Below are positions 48,214-58,155 of a stretch of 64,000 nucleotides of DNA, piece by piece. Position numbers and translations under genes: made by a program. Source of the stretch: JBHGXV01 sp041920505 (GTDB taxonomy: Bacteria; Bacillota; Bacilli; Brevibacillales; Brevibacillaceae); assembly GCA_041920505.1 (NCBI GenBank), contig JBHGXV010000049.1, positions 62,001 through 126,000 on the forward strand, read 5' to 3'. The notes beneath the pieces were generated by a model. It saw nothing but the letters and a program-made list of their open reading frames with translations, ran no database searches and had not been told where the DNA came from. Each line of letters begins with the position of its first letter. The first letter of the stretch is position 1.

Positions 48214-51200
48214 TCACAGTTTTTTCAGCTTCGAGCTGACGACAAACGTTCCGCTTAATTTGTAGGTGTTGACGACCTGTTTGCCGCCGCGTCTGGTATA
48301 GTTGTCGGTAATCCGTATATACACCTCATACGGTTTGTCTTGTCCGGTGATCACAATCTGGGAGGACTTGAGCGGCAACCAGTTGTTGATCACGGGCGGA
48401 GTGCCGGTGGATACATCCACGACAGCATACTCGATTTTGCTGATGTGCCAATCCCAATCACCGGCGGATTCAGGGTCGATCGTCATATTTCGGTTAGCGT
48501 CAAACAGCGTACCCAATCGCAGCTTCGCTGTATCGGAAGGTTCCGCGACATCGGAAGCAAAGTACGAGATCCCAGCATGATCTTTTTGCAAGGTGATGAC
48601 GATCGGTTTGTTCGAAACGGTGGCAGAGGCCGTCGGTACGGCTGCCAGACGATATCCCGGACTGATGAAGAACACATCCCATTTTTGGGCGACGTGACGC
48701 GTTTTGGTTTGCTCGTTTTCCGGATCATAGACCTTGTCGTAGGCGTCTATGACCACCTTGTAAAAGCCCGGACCACCGTCAATGAAGATGTCAGACGCTT
48801 CCCAAAGCGAACCGGACGTGGCGGTCAGCGTTCCCCCCGTGACTGTGGAACCGTCGGACACCGTATCGCCGCTAATGTTCAGTTTGATAACCTTATACTC
48901 TACTTTGTCTACTCCGCTGACGTCGTCTGTCACATTCACCGCAAGCGAAATGTAGCGGTTGTCGTCATTCTTCGTGGCCTGGCGGATAAAGCTGTCGTCT
49001 ACGATTATGCTCGGCGGCGCGTCGTCCAGCGTATAGGTCTTGCTTGCCACCTGCCCCGCTTTGCCGAGTGAATCGACGGCCTGCGCATACACCGTCACAC
49101 TGCCCTGATTGATCACAGGCGTGTCGTAGGTGCCCATGGCTCCGGAAAGTGTCTGCTTGTTGCCGCCTACCGACGTCCATACATCGATATGGTCAATCGG
49201 GTTCGTGTCCGTGGCGGTAATCGTAATCCCCTTCACGACCTTTTGAACCGCATCAACCGTACCGCCGCTGATGGTGACCACAGGGCCGGACTTGTCGATC
49301 TTGATCGTCTGCTCCGTCCAGTCGTTATCCGACGCGCGTGCCTTGTAGCCGATGGTGGTGACGCCCTCCCGATTGATCAGGATCGGTCCCGTATAGGCGG
49401 TGGGGTCGCCGTTGTTGATCGTATAGACGCGCTGGCTCGTAGCAAAACTGTCAGGGAAGACCAGCTTGACGTACACATCCCGATCCAGCCAGTTGCTTAC
49501 GTCCGTCACCGGCTGTGTCAACTGGGCGTCGTAGAAGACGAGGAACTGCGTTTGCTGATCAACCACGGTTACTTGGCTAGTGGCCGATTTACTCGGGTTG
49601 TCGACCGAGGTGACGGTAATCGTCGCCGTACCCGGTCTTACCCCGGTTACCGTCCCGGATTCGTCAACGGTTGCCACGTCGGGGTTGCTCGATTGCCAGG
49701 TGACCGACCTGTTCGTCGCGTTTGACGGGGTGACCGTCGCGGTCAAGGTCGTTCTCTCTCCGACCTGCAAGTTGACGTTTGCGGGGGAGACCGTAACCCC
49801 CGTGACCGGGATCGCGGATTGAACCGTCACAGAGACGCGAACGGTTTTGTCCACGGCAAATCCGCCTGTTGCCTGTACCTCCACCGTGTAAACGCCGTTG
49901 TCGGCAAGTTCGATCCTGTATGGATCAGTAAGAGACTGCCAGCTACCTGCTGACGAGCCTTTCGTCACCCGATACTTGTACGAAACCTTGCCGCCGGAGT
50001 CAGGAACAAGCCGATCGATCGACACAATGGCAGGCCCGCTGGACACAGCGCCGCTCGCAAGCGATCTCCCGCTCAGTTTCTCCGTTATGACGAGCGAGGG
50101 AACAAGCGGCAACTCTGCCGTCAGGTCACGGTTTTCCGTGACATTCCGGTAGGTGACCAGCACAACCGTGTTGTCCGTATTCTCCTTGAAAGCCATGCTT
50201 GTCACCGGATACACAAGGCTTCGTCCGTCCTGTTCGAGAGTGACGGCGTCAACCGCCGTGTTGCCCTCATCCGCAACCTTCCTGATTTGCCCCGCTTCGT
50301 TTGCCTCATAGGTAAACCCTCTGTCGTCATGAAGTTTGACCGTGAGTTTGACGGGGTCCAGCGGAGCCTCGACGGCGATACTCTTTTGCTCTCCCTTGTA
50401 CGAATATTGCAAGAGCGGGTTTTGCAGACGCTCGTTTAGCGCCCAGTCCACGGATACGCGCAGTGTCCGGGTTTGCCCGGTCGAAGGCTGAAACACTCCG
50501 TTATTGATGTTGACCGGATCGAACGTAATTTCTGCACGTGTCCCATCTGCTTCCGGAGAGGTGCGGACAAACGAATCGCCCGAATTCACCACGGTAATTC
50601 CTTTGGGAAGATGTTGCACCAACGTAACGTTGGAAAGTTGCCCTTGATCTGATTTGTCCAAATCACCAATTGGCGCAATCGAATACCGGATGTCAAAGAC
50701 ATTGTTATTCAGATTGGTTTGTACGGATTTTACCAGTCCGGACACGTCAGAGCCATAGCTCATCGTTGCCTGGAAAGTCGGTTCTTGCTTGTCAACCACT
50801 TTGATATGAACCGGGTGGATGTTTTTGACTTCCCTGACCGTCCCGTCGAAATACCGGTAGGTTAGCGTCATGTCGTTAAACACGTAGTTCCCGGTTTCGA
50901 GAAACTCCAGCGGCAGCATGTACGATTGCGGACTGGGCGTTGGCCCGCCGACCGTGTACGGGACGTCGTTCATGTTGATGACCGCGTAGTCGCCATCCAC
51001 ATACGCCTTGGCTCCCGCAGCCAGCCGTACCCGGTCTTTTAGCTGCTGGTCCTTGATCCGGACTTTCAGTTGCACCTCGCTCAAGGCCAAACGATTGATA
51101 TCGTCGGTAATGGAGCGGAATACGCTGCTCAGATTGTCCGCGGTCCCGTGTTGAGCGACGGCGCCGGTTATCGCCGACAGCGATTGAAGGTAGTCGAGGT

Positions 51201-52158
51201 CTACCTCTTTGTTTTTGCCGCCAATATCGCCAAAGCCGATCGAGTAGAGCTTGACGTTTGCTTTCGCCAGTTCGGTTGCCATCTCGCGGCCGTGTTGAAT
51301 AATTTCATTCTGAACACTCTCGTACGTTGTGTTGTCAAAGCGAAGCGTTTTTCCGTTGTTCTCGAAATACTTGTCATAGTCCCCGTTTGTATACAATTCG
51401 TAATGAACTTCTCTCTCTCCATTGACATCTACATATTTTTTCCAGATTCTAAACCAATCCCAGTCATCATAGTAATAATACTTCCCGTTCAACAGCACGT
51501 TTTTCTTCGAGAAAGTCGGAAACCCGTCTGTCAGGAAGACAACGTATTTGCGGTTGGGTGAAGATTGCAGAATTTGTCGCGCCTTATCGAGCGAAGTGGT
51601 GTAGTTCGTACCCCCTTCCGCATCCAACGCGGTTACCTTTTGCATCACGATCTTTTGAAAGGCGTCATTCGCATTGGTCGTCAGGGTGTAGACGGCTTTG
51701 TTCGCCTCTACAATGTCACTGTCAAACGGAACCAGCGCCAACCTGTCTCCGATATTTTTCGCGCCGGCGTTTACGCTTTTGAACAGATTGACGGCCTCCT
51801 GAACGGCGTCTTTTGCCAGATCCATCTTGGACTTGGACTTTTTGCCGGAGCCGATTTTATCATTCATCGAACCGGATTTGTCGACCACGAAGACGACGTC
51901 TACCGGTTGGCGGGTCGTATCCGTCACCGTTCCTCGCGGCGTAAGCGTGATGTTGAACGCTCCCTGCGCAGGACCGTCAGCCGGTTTGGCGATTTCCGAC
52001 TGGGCTGCCTCCACGCTTACATCCAGCGATGCCGGATTTGTATTCCCCGCGCCATTCCCGTTGTTGCCCGCAGCCGCGGCCAACCCGGTCACAAGCCCAT
52101 TGCCCGTAACAAGCGACACCACCAAGAGAAGTGCCATGCACAGACGTATGTACCGCAC
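48214..52158 (-). CDS. Secreted VWA and Ig-like domain protein, candidate pilus-tip adhesin
   Basis: A 1314-residue secreted protein. A signal peptide ends near residue 30. A von Willebrand A domain occupies about 86-365 with a complete MIDAS: DKSGSM (93-98), a Thr in GGTNYTTSLDKA and an Asp in VVFLTDGFPTF. Several beta-rich modules follow. A bacterial Ig-2 domain lies at about 780-860 (VTGVTVSPANVNLQVGERTT, ATVDESGTVTGVRPGTATIT). There is no LPXTG or membrane tail. It converges on the minor pilin operon, as pilY1 accompanies pilVWX in Gram-negatives; VWA proteins sit at pilus tips there. The tip role is inferred. Confidence 0.85.
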   Translation of the reverse strand: MRYIRLCMALLLVVSLVTGNGLVTGLAAAAGNNGNGAGNTNPASLDVSVEAAQSEIAKPADGPAQGAFNITLTPRGTVTDTTRQPVDVVFVVDKSGSMNDKIGSGKKSKSKMDLAKDAVQEAVNLFKSVNAGAKNIGDRLALVPFDSDIVEANKAVYTLTTNANDAFQKIVMQKVTALDAEGGTNYTTSLDKARQILQSSPNRKYVVFLTDGFPTFSKKNVLLNGKYYYYDDWDWFRIWKKYVDVNGEREVHYELYTNGDYDKYFENNGKTLRFDNTTYESVQNEIIQHGREMATELAKANVKLYSIGFGDIGGKNKEVDLDYLQSLSAITGAVAQHGTADNLSSVFRSITDDINRLALSEVQLKVRIKDQQLKDRVRLAAGAKAYVDGDYAVINMNDVPYTVGGPTPSPQSYMLPLEFLETGNYVFNDMTLTYRYFDGTVREVKNIHPVHIKVVDKQEPTFQATMSYGSDVSGLVKSVQTNLNNNVFDIRYSIAPIGDLDKSDQGQLSNVTLVQHLPKGITVVNSGDSFVRTSPEADGTRAEITFDPVNINNGVFQPSTGQTRTLRVSVDWALNERLQNPLLQYSYKGEQKSIAVEAPLDPVKLTVKLHDDRGFTYEANEAGQIRKVADEGNTAVDAVTLEQDGRSLVYPVTSMAFKENTDNTVVLVTYRNVTENRDLTAELPLVPSLVITEKLSGRSLASGAVSSGPAIVSIDRLVPDSGGKVSYKYRVTKGSSAGSWQSLTDPYRIELADNGVYTVEVQATGGFAVDKTVRVSVTVQSAIPVTGVTVSPANVNLQVGERTTLTATVTPSNATNRSVTWQSSNPDVATVDESGTVTGVRPGTATITVTSVDNPSKSATSQVTVVDQQTQFLVFYDAQLTQPVTDVSNWLDRDVYVKLVFPDSFATSQRVYTINNGDPTAYTGPILINREGVTTIGYKARASDNDWTEQTIKIDKSGPVVTISGGTVDAVQKVVKGITITATDTNPIDHIDVWTSVGGNKQTLSGAMGTYDTPVINQGSVTVYAQAVDSLGKAGQVASKTYTLDDAPPSIIVDDSFIRQATKNDDNRYISLAVNVTDDVSGVDKVEYKVIKLNISGDTVSDGSTVTGGTLTATSGSLWEASDIFIDGGPGFYKVVIDAYDKVYDPENEQTKTRHVAQKWDVFFISPGYRLAAVPTASATVSNKPIVITLQKDHAGISYFASDVAEPSDTAKLRLGTLFDANRNMTIDPESAGDWDWHISKIEYAVVDVSTGTPPVINNWLPLKSSQIVITGQDKPYEVYIRITDNYTRRGGKQVVNTYKLSGTFVVSSKLKKL

Positions 52159-52269
52159 AATTCCAACCCCTTTCCTCTCCCGTCACCAGCGGAAAACCGC
52201 AGTCCCGATCTTTCGACCTATTTTCTGAGTATATATGTAATTGTACCACGTTTTTCCGGCCAATAAAGC

Positions 52270-52297
52270 AAAAACTCGCCAAAAGAAATGGCGAGTT
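52270..52297 (-). terminator. Terminator of murC
   Basis: Eight-bp stem AACTCGCC/GGCGAGTT with a nine-base loop then TTTGC on the minus strand, 27 bases after the murC stop. Confidence 0.8.
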
Positions 52298-52323
52298 GCA
52301 GAAAATTCAATAGGTTGTTGGAC

Positions 52324-53706
52324 CTATTTGCACAAATGTTCCGCCAGCCAGTACGCCGACTTCCAGATGTCGCCGGCCCCCATCGTCAGCACCAGGTCGC
52401 CCGGCCGGATTTCGTTGACCAGAAGCTCCTGCACTTCCTCTTTGGTCGGCAGGTACTTGGCGCGTGGATGGCTGTTGACGCGGATTTTTTCCACCAGCAC
52501 CTGTGAACTGACGCCTTCGATCTGCTGTTCACCGGCAGGCGAGTAGATGTCGGTGATGATCACTTCGTCGGCTTCGGCAAACGCTTTGCTGAATTCGTCC
52601 ATCAAAAAATAGGTGCGCGTGTAGCGCTGCGGCTGGAACACGGCGATGACGCGGCGGCCGGAAGCGCGTGCCCCGCTGATGGTGGCGATGATCTCGGTCG
52701 GATGGTGCGCGTAGTCGTCGACGACGAGGATGTCGCGCGCTTCTCCGACGATCTGGAACCGGCGCTTGGCACCGCGAAAACTCTCCAGCGCGGCCGCGAT
52801 CCGCTCAAACGGAACGCCCGCCTGGAGGCAGACGATCATCGCCGCAAGCGCGTTGGCGACGTTGTGCTTGCCGGGAATGTTCAGCAACAGTTCGCCCAAA
52901 CGTTCGTCGCCGCGCCACACCTGGCACGTGGTGCGGCGGTCGCCGCAGACGATCTCTTTGGCGGTGTAGTCCGCCTGCGGCATGAACGCCGGGTCGATGC
53001 TGTAGGTAATCGTGGTGCGGCCAATCGTCGGCACCAGTTCGCGCACATAGACGTTGTCGATGCACAGTATCGCCTTGCCGTCCGGTTTGAGATGGCTGAG
53101 AAACTGGACATACGCCCGCTTCAGGTTCTCAAACTGGCCGTCGAAGTGTTCCAGATGATCCGCTTCGATGTTGGTCACCACGGCCATCGACGGGCGGTAT
53201 TCGAGGAAGGAGCCGTCGCTTTCGTCCGCTTCGGCGACGACGAACTCGCTCTTGCCCGCCTTGGCGTTGGTGCCGGCGTTCATCAATTCGCCGCCGATGA
53301 TATAGGTCGGGTCCACCCCGCATTCTTCCAGGATATGGGCGATCATCGACGTGGTCGTGGTTTTGCCGTGCGCGCCCGCCACAGCGATGCCGGTGCGCTC
53401 GTTGAGGATGCGGGCCAGCATCTTGGAACGGTGGAGAACGGGTATGCCTTTGGCCTTGGCTTCCACAATCTCCGGATTGTCTTTGGGAATGCTGGTCGAA
53501 TACACCACCAGATCCGCACCCTCAACGTGTTTCGCATCGTGCCCCAGCATGACGACGGCGCCGCGCGCCTTCAGCTTTTTGGCCAGTTCGTTCATCGCGA
53601 CGTCGGAGCCCGTCACCTTGATCCCGAGGTCGAGTAGGACGCGGGCGATCGCACTCATGCCGTAACCGCCGATGCCTACGAAGTGGACGTGTTGTACCTG
53701 ATCCAC
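52324..53706 (-). CDS. murC: UDP-N-acetylmuramate--L-alanine ligase
   Basis: A 460-residue Mur ligase adding the first residue of the stem peptide. Rossmann N-terminus HFVGIGGYGMSAIARVL, ATP loop GAHGKTTTTSMIAHILEE, central YNHPIDL-like region with GKHNVANALAAM, and C-terminal DDYAHHPTEIIATI. The GTG at 53706 has AGGCAGG upstream; the in-frame GTG at 53715 lies within folC. It follows folC with one base between. Confidence 0.95.
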   Translation of the reverse strand: MDQVQHVHFVGIGGYGMSAIARVLLDLGIKVTGSDVAMNELAKKLKARGAVVMLGHDAKHVEGADLVVYSTSIPKDNPEIVEAKAKGIPVLHRSKMLARILNERTGIAVAGAHGKTTTTSMIAHILEECGVDPTYIIGGELMNAGTNAKAGKSEFVVAEADESDGSFLEYRPSMAVVTNIEADHLEHFDGQFENLKRAYVQFLSHLKPDGKAILCIDNVYVRELVPTIGRTTITYSIDPAFMPQADYTAKEIVCGDRRTTCQVWRGDERLGELLLNIPGKHNVANALAAMIVCLQAGVPFERIAAALESFRGAKRRFQIVGEARDILVVDDYAHHPTEIIATISGARASGRRVIAVFQPQRYTRTYFLMDEFSKAFAEADEVIITDIYSPAGEQQIEGVSSQVLVEKIRVNSHPRAKYLPTKEEVQELLVNEIRPGDLVLTMGAGDIWKSAYWLAEHLCK

Positions 53707-53707
53707 T

Positions 53708-55075
53708 CTATTCACCTGCCTCTTCTACGGTTATCTGTAAGAACGTGCGCACTTGAGCGATGAAGTAGAGCGAGCCGCAGGCGACGAGCATATCGTCCTG
53801 GTGCCCAGCTTCGGTCATCCAACCACGCAAAAAGGAGCGCCAATCCAAGACAAGTGAAATCCGATCAGGATCCAGGCCGCCCGCGCAAAACGCGTCCCGC
53901 AGCACCTCGGCTTGGGCCGCGCGGGGCGCTTCAAACGAGGTGAGGTGGATCGCTTCGGTGTTCGGCCCGTGCGCCGCCCAGGCGGCTGCCATCCGGGACA
54001 GCGGCTTGTCAGCAAGCGCGGCGACAAGCACATGCACTCGCACGTGGTCGGGAACCAGCTCGCGCAGGCTTTTCGCCAGCGCCTCCATCCCTTCCTGGTT
54101 GTGTGCGCCGTCGAGAACGACCAACGGCCGATTCGACACGACCTCCAGACGTCCCGGCCAACGTGTTTGTTGCAGTCCGCGGGAAATTTCTTCTTCCTCC
54201 AACATAAAGGCAAAAAACTCTTTCAACAGGTCGATCGCCATCAAGGCGACACCGGCGTTGGTCACCTGGTGCCCACCGTTCATCTCCAGGGTGTAGACCG
54301 ACTCGCGCGGATGGAACACGCTTTGGTAGCGGAACTGCTGGCTGCCCAACCGGACCGTCCCGGGCAGCGGTTCGGCGTGAAACTCGCGCCCCAGCCGGTA
54401 GAGTGAACTGCGCTTGGCGCGCGCCGTCTCTTCGATCACGGCGAGTGAGCGCGGCTCAAGGTCGCCCAGCACCACCGGGACGCCGGGCTTGATGATGCCA
54501 GCCTTTTCCCTGGCGATCTCCTCAATCGTGGCACCGAGCACGTCAGTGTGGTCCAGGCCGACATTGGTAATGACCGAGACAAGCGGGTGGACGACATTGG
54601 TCGAATCCAGTCTGCCGCCCAGCCCGGTCTCCCAGACCACCACAGACGGACGGACGCGCTCGGCGAAGTACAAAAGCGCCAGCACGGTAATCACTTCGAA
54701 TTCCGTCGGCGAGCCGTATTCGGTTTCGGCGCACCGCTCCACCAGCGGTTTGAGCCGATTCGCCAGTTGCAGCAGGTCTTTCTCTGGAATCATCTGTCCG
54801 TTGTAACGGATACGTTCGCGAAAATCGACAACGTACGGAGACGTGAAGGTACCCACGCTGTAACCGGCCTCCATCAGCATCTGCGTCAGATAGGCGCAGG
54901 TGGAACCTTTTCCGTTCGTTCCCGCCACGTGTACGAAGGCGAGCCGCCGGTGCGGGTGATCCAACTCGGCAAGCATCCAGTTCATGCGTTCCAACCCCGG
55001 TTTTTGCCCGAACCGGAGCAACCCGTGCAACCAATCAAGCGCTTCCGAATAGGTGACAAAAGGTTCAGCCTTCAT
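53708..55075 (-). CDS. folC: Folylpolyglutamate synthase / dihydrofolate synthase
   Basis: A 455-residue FolC, which adds glutamate to folates. ATP loop VAGTNGKGSTCAYLTQML near residue 50, SPYVVDFRERI, the carbamylated-Lys region in EEIAREKAGIIKPGVPVV, and LDGAHNQEGMEALAKSL. The ATG at 55075 follows TTGGAGT with eight bases between; an earlier in-frame start exists at 55096 without a site. It lies between valS and murC, similar to B. subtilis. Confidence 0.95.
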   Translation of the reverse strand: MKAEPFVTYSEALDWLHGLLRFGQKPGLERMNWMLAELDHPHRRLAFVHVAGTNGKGSTCAYLTQMLMEAGYSVGTFTSPYVVDFRERIRYNGQMIPEKDLLQLANRLKPLVERCAETEYGSPTEFEVITVLALLYFAERVRPSVVVWETGLGGRLDSTNVVHPLVSVITNVGLDHTDVLGATIEEIAREKAGIIKPGVPVVLGDLEPRSLAVIEETARAKRSSLYRLGREFHAEPLPGTVRLGSQQFRYQSVFHPRESVYTLEMNGGHQVTNAGVALMAIDLLKEFFAFMLEEEEISRGLQQTRWPGRLEVVSNRPLVVLDGAHNQEGMEALAKSLRELVPDHVRVHVLVAALADKPLSRMAAAWAAHGPNTEAIHLTSFEAPRAAQAEVLRDAFCAGGLDPDRISLVLDWRSFLRGWMTEAGHQDDMLVACGSLYFIAQVRTFLQITVEEAGE

Positions 55076-55124
55076 ACGGTATGACTCCAATCCCATAAAT
55101 ATGACAGTCGCTCTCGCTTCATGC

Positions 55125-57794
55125 TTACTGTTTCAACTCGGACAGGCGGGCCAGCACTTTTTCCCGTTTGTCCACGTAATCGGCCAGCTTGGCTTTTTCT
55201 TCTTCGACCACCTTGGTCGGCGCCTTGGAGACGAACCCTTCGTTGGCCAGTTTTTTCTCGATCCGCTCCACTTCGGCGTGCAGGGTGGCCAGTTCTTTCT
55301 CCAGACGCTTCACTTCCTGTTCGAGGTCGATCAGACCGGCGAGCGGCAGATACAGCTCGGCGCCGGTGACGACGGCGGACATCGCCTTTTCCGGCGGCGT
55401 CAGGTCGGCTGAGATCACCAGTTTCTGCGGGTTGCAGAAACGAACGAGGAACTCTTCGCCGCGCGTAAGCCGCTCCAGCGCGACCGTGTCGCTTGCCTTG
55501 ATCAACAGCTCGATCTTCTTCGACATCGGTACGTTCACTTCGGCGCGGATGTTGCGGACGCTGCGGATCACGTCCATCAACAGGTTCATCTCCGCTTCGG
55601 CTTCCGCGAAGATCCAGTCTTCACGCACCTTCGGCCAGGCGGCGACGGTGATGCTCTTGCCTTCGTGCGGCAGGGCCTGCCAAATCTCCTCGGTGATGAA
55701 CGGCATGAACGGATGCAACAGACGCAGTGTCTGATCCAGCACGGTCACAAGCACCGACTGGGTGGTCTTCTTCGCGGCCGCGTCGGAACCGTAAAGCGGC
55801 AGTTTGGCCATCTCGATGTACCAGTCGCACAGATCGTCCCAGATGAAGTTGTACAGGCAGCGTCCGGCCTCGCCGAATTCGAACTGGTCCATGAGCCGGG
55901 TGACGTCGGCGATGGTTGCCTGAAGCCGGGTCAAGATCCACTTGTCAGGCGCGGACAATTCGCCGGACAGGTCGATGTCGCCGTAGGTGAATCCCTCCAG
56001 GTTCATCAGCGCGAAACGAGAGGCGTTCCAGATCTTGTTGGCGAAGTTGCGGCTGGATTCCACCTTTTCCCAGTAGAAGCGCTGATCGTTCCCCGGCGAG
56101 TTGCCGGTCGCAAGCGTGAAGCGCAGGGCGTCCGCACCGTACTTTTCGATCACTTCCATCGGGTCGACGCCGTTGCCGAGCGACTTGGACATCTTGCGTC
56201 CTTCCGAGTCGCGGATAATGCCGTGGATCAGCACGGTCTCAAACGGGTTGCGTCCGGTAAACTCCAGCCCGCTGAAGATCATCCGGGCCACCCAGAAGAA
56301 AATGATGTCGTAGCCGGTCACCAGCACGTTGGTCGGATAGAAATACTTCATGTCTTCGGTATCGTCCGGCCAGCCGAGCGTGGAGAACGGCCAGAGCGCG
56401 GAGCTGAACCAGGTGTCGAGCACGTCCTCGTCCTGTTTTACGTTGCGACTGCCGCAGTTCGGACACTCGGTGACGTCCGTGCGGGAGACAATCTCGTGGC
56501 CGCAGTCCTCGCAGTACCAGGCCGGAATGCGGTGGCCCCACCACAACTGGCGGGAGATACACCAGTCGCGGATGTTTTCGATCCAGCGCAAATACGTGTT
56601 TTTAAACCGCTCCGGCACGAATTTGACGCTGTCGGGGCTGGCGGCACTGGCCAGGGCGGCGTCGGCCAGAGGCTGCATCTTGACGAACCACTGGGTGGAC
56701 AGGTACGGCTCGACGACAGCGTCGCTGCGTTCGCTGTGGCCCACCTGGTGGATGTGTTCCTCGATCTTGAACATGACGCCCTGCTCGGTCAGATCCTTGA
56801 TGATCTGCGCGCGGCAGGCGAAGCGGTCCAGTCCCTGGTACGGACCGGCGTTTTCGTTCATCGTGCCCGTCTCGTCCATGACGACGACCTGCGGCAGGTT
56901 GTGGCGCAAGCCCAGTTCGAAATCGTTCGGGTCGTGCGCCGGGGTGATTTTCACCGCGCCGGAACCGAATTCGGGATCGACGTAGTCGTCGGCGACAATC
57001 GGGATCTCCCGGCCTGTGATCGGCAGGATGACGGTCTTGCCGACGAGGTGCTTGTAGCGCTCGTCATCCGGGTGAACGGCGACGGCGGTGTCGCCCAGCA
57101 TCGTTTCCGGACGGGTGGTGGCCACTTCGATGTAGCCGCTGCCGTCGGCGAGCGGGTAGCGCATGTGGTGCAGCGCGCCCTTTACTTCCTTGTAGATGAC
57201 CTCAATGTCGGACAGCGCCGTGCGTGTCACCGGGTCCCAGTTGATAATCCGCTTGCCTCGGTAGATCAGCCCTTTTTCGTAGAGGCGGACGAACACTTCG
57301 CGCACCGCGCGGGAAAGCCCTTCGTCCATGGTGAAGCGCTCGCGCGAGTAGTCAAGCGCAAGTCCCAGTTTCTCCCACTGTTCGCGGATGTGACGGGCGT
57401 AGATGTGCTTCCACTCCCAGACTTTTTCCAGGAACTTCTCCCGCCCGAGTTCGTGCCGGGAGATGCCCTGTTCCCGCAATGTGGCCTCGACGCGGGCCTG
57501 GGTGGCAATCCCGGCGTGGTCCATACCCGGCAAAAACAGCGCGCTGTAGCCCTGCATCCGCTTCGCGCGGGTGATGATGTCCTGCAAGGTCGTGTCCAGC
57601 GCGTGACCGAGGTGCAGCTTGCCGGTTACGTTCGGCGGCGGAATCACGATGGTAAACGGTTGTTTGTCCGGATCGCGCTCTGCCTTGAAAAAGTCGTTCT
57701 GGATCCAGTACGGATACCACTTGGTCTCCGCCGCTTTCGGATCGTAGTTTTTGGGGAGCTGGTTGTCAACGTTGGGGGTCGATGGCGTCGACAT
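55125..57794 (-). CDS. valS: Valyl-tRNA synthetase
   Basis: An 889-residue class Ia synthetase. HIGH motif PPPNVTGKLHLGHALD near residue 49, editing (CP1) domain in the middle (DPVTRTALSDIEV onward), KMSKS as GRKMSKSLGNGVDP near residue 535, the anticodon-binding domain, and a C-terminal coiled coil (LEQEVKRLEKELATLHAEV). The ATG at 57794 follows AAAGGAGG. Controlled by a T-box leader that reads a valine codon. Confidence 0.97.
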   Translation of the reverse strand: MSTPSTPNVDNQLPKNYDPKAAETKWYPYWIQNDFFKAERDPDKQPFTIVIPPPNVTGKLHLGHALDTTLQDIITRAKRMQGYSALFLPGMDHAGIATQARVEATLREQGISRHELGREKFLEKVWEWKHIYARHIREQWEKLGLALDYSRERFTMDEGLSRAVREVFVRLYEKGLIYRGKRIINWDPVTRTALSDIEVIYKEVKGALHHMRYPLADGSGYIEVATTRPETMLGDTAVAVHPDDERYKHLVGKTVILPITGREIPIVADDYVDPEFGSGAVKITPAHDPNDFELGLRHNLPQVVVMDETGTMNENAGPYQGLDRFACRAQIIKDLTEQGVMFKIEEHIHQVGHSERSDAVVEPYLSTQWFVKMQPLADAALASAASPDSVKFVPERFKNTYLRWIENIRDWCISRQLWWGHRIPAWYCEDCGHEIVSRTDVTECPNCGSRNVKQDEDVLDTWFSSALWPFSTLGWPDDTEDMKYFYPTNVLVTGYDIIFFWVARMIFSGLEFTGRNPFETVLIHGIIRDSEGRKMSKSLGNGVDPMEVIEKYGADALRFTLATGNSPGNDQRFYWEKVESSRNFANKIWNASRFALMNLEGFTYGDIDLSGELSAPDKWILTRLQATIADVTRLMDQFEFGEAGRCLYNFIWDDLCDWYIEMAKLPLYGSDAAAKKTTQSVLVTVLDQTLRLLHPFMPFITEEIWQALPHEGKSITVAAWPKVREDWIFAEAEAEMNLLMDVIRSVRNIRAEVNVPMSKKIELLIKASDTVALERLTRGEEFLVRFCNPQKLVISADLTPPEKAMSAVVTGAELYLPLAGLIDLEQEVKRLEKELATLHAEVERIEKKLANEGFVSKAPTKVVEEEKAKLADYVDKREKVLARLSELKQ

Positions 57795-57825
57795 CAGAAA
57801 AACCTCCTTTGGGCAATGGTCGAAA

Positions 57826-58120
57826 AACAAAAAAACCCTTTCATCCAAAGGACGAAAGGAGTTGTTTCGCGGTACCACCTTTGTTAGCGCAAACCGGTTC
57901 GGGGTTGCGCTCACTCGAACATGATAACGGCGTACACGCCGATCCCGACTACTGGCGGGCCCTGCAAGGCCAGGCTGGTTCATCGGAATGACTCCCGGGC
58001 GACCTTCGACCGTTCCGCCTTAGAGAATCTCGCAGCAACATGATTCTCCCTCTCTGCCAAGGCATCCAGCGTCTACTCTTCCCGTTCATCGCTTTTTACG
58101 ATATGAAAAACTCTACTCTC
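57826..58120 (-). promoter_or_regulatory. T-box riboswitch of valS (GUC specifier)
   Basis: Transcribed from the promoter at 58127-58155. Stem I contains AGAGAG and GCTGCGAGATTCTC (distal loop), and the specifier region GAAGGTCGCCCGG, with GTC at 58003-58001 (valine). The T-box sequence AAGGTGGTACCGCG lies at 57882-57869 and is followed by the terminator hairpin at 57860-57828. Uncharged tRNA-Val should stabilise the antiterminator and switch on valS. Confidence 0.92.
57828..57860 (-). terminator. T-box terminator hairpin
   Basis: CCTTTCGTCC/GGATGAAAGG stem then seven T residues on the minus strand. Alternative to the antiterminator formed with the T-box sequence. Confidence 0.85.
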
Positions 58121-58126
58121 GAGAAC

Positions 58127-58155
58127 ATTATAGCGGACGGCGCACGCCGCGTCAA
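58127..58155 (-). promoter_or_regulatory. Sigma-A promoter of valS
   Basis: On the minus strand TTGACG (58155-58150), 17 bases, TATAAT (58132-58127). The -35 covers the stop codon of the STAS gene. Confidence 0.8.

Noticed and set aside
52159..52250. Cyclic-di-GMP riboswitch before the VWA gene
   Set aside because: The GNRA hairpin and GGGAC are suggestive, but the leader is too short and lacks CAGGGCAAACC and the tetraloop receptor, so I do not annotate it.
55665..57887. 740-codon plus-strand ORF opposite valS
   Set aside because: Antisense frame of valS, running even into the T-box leader; not a gene.
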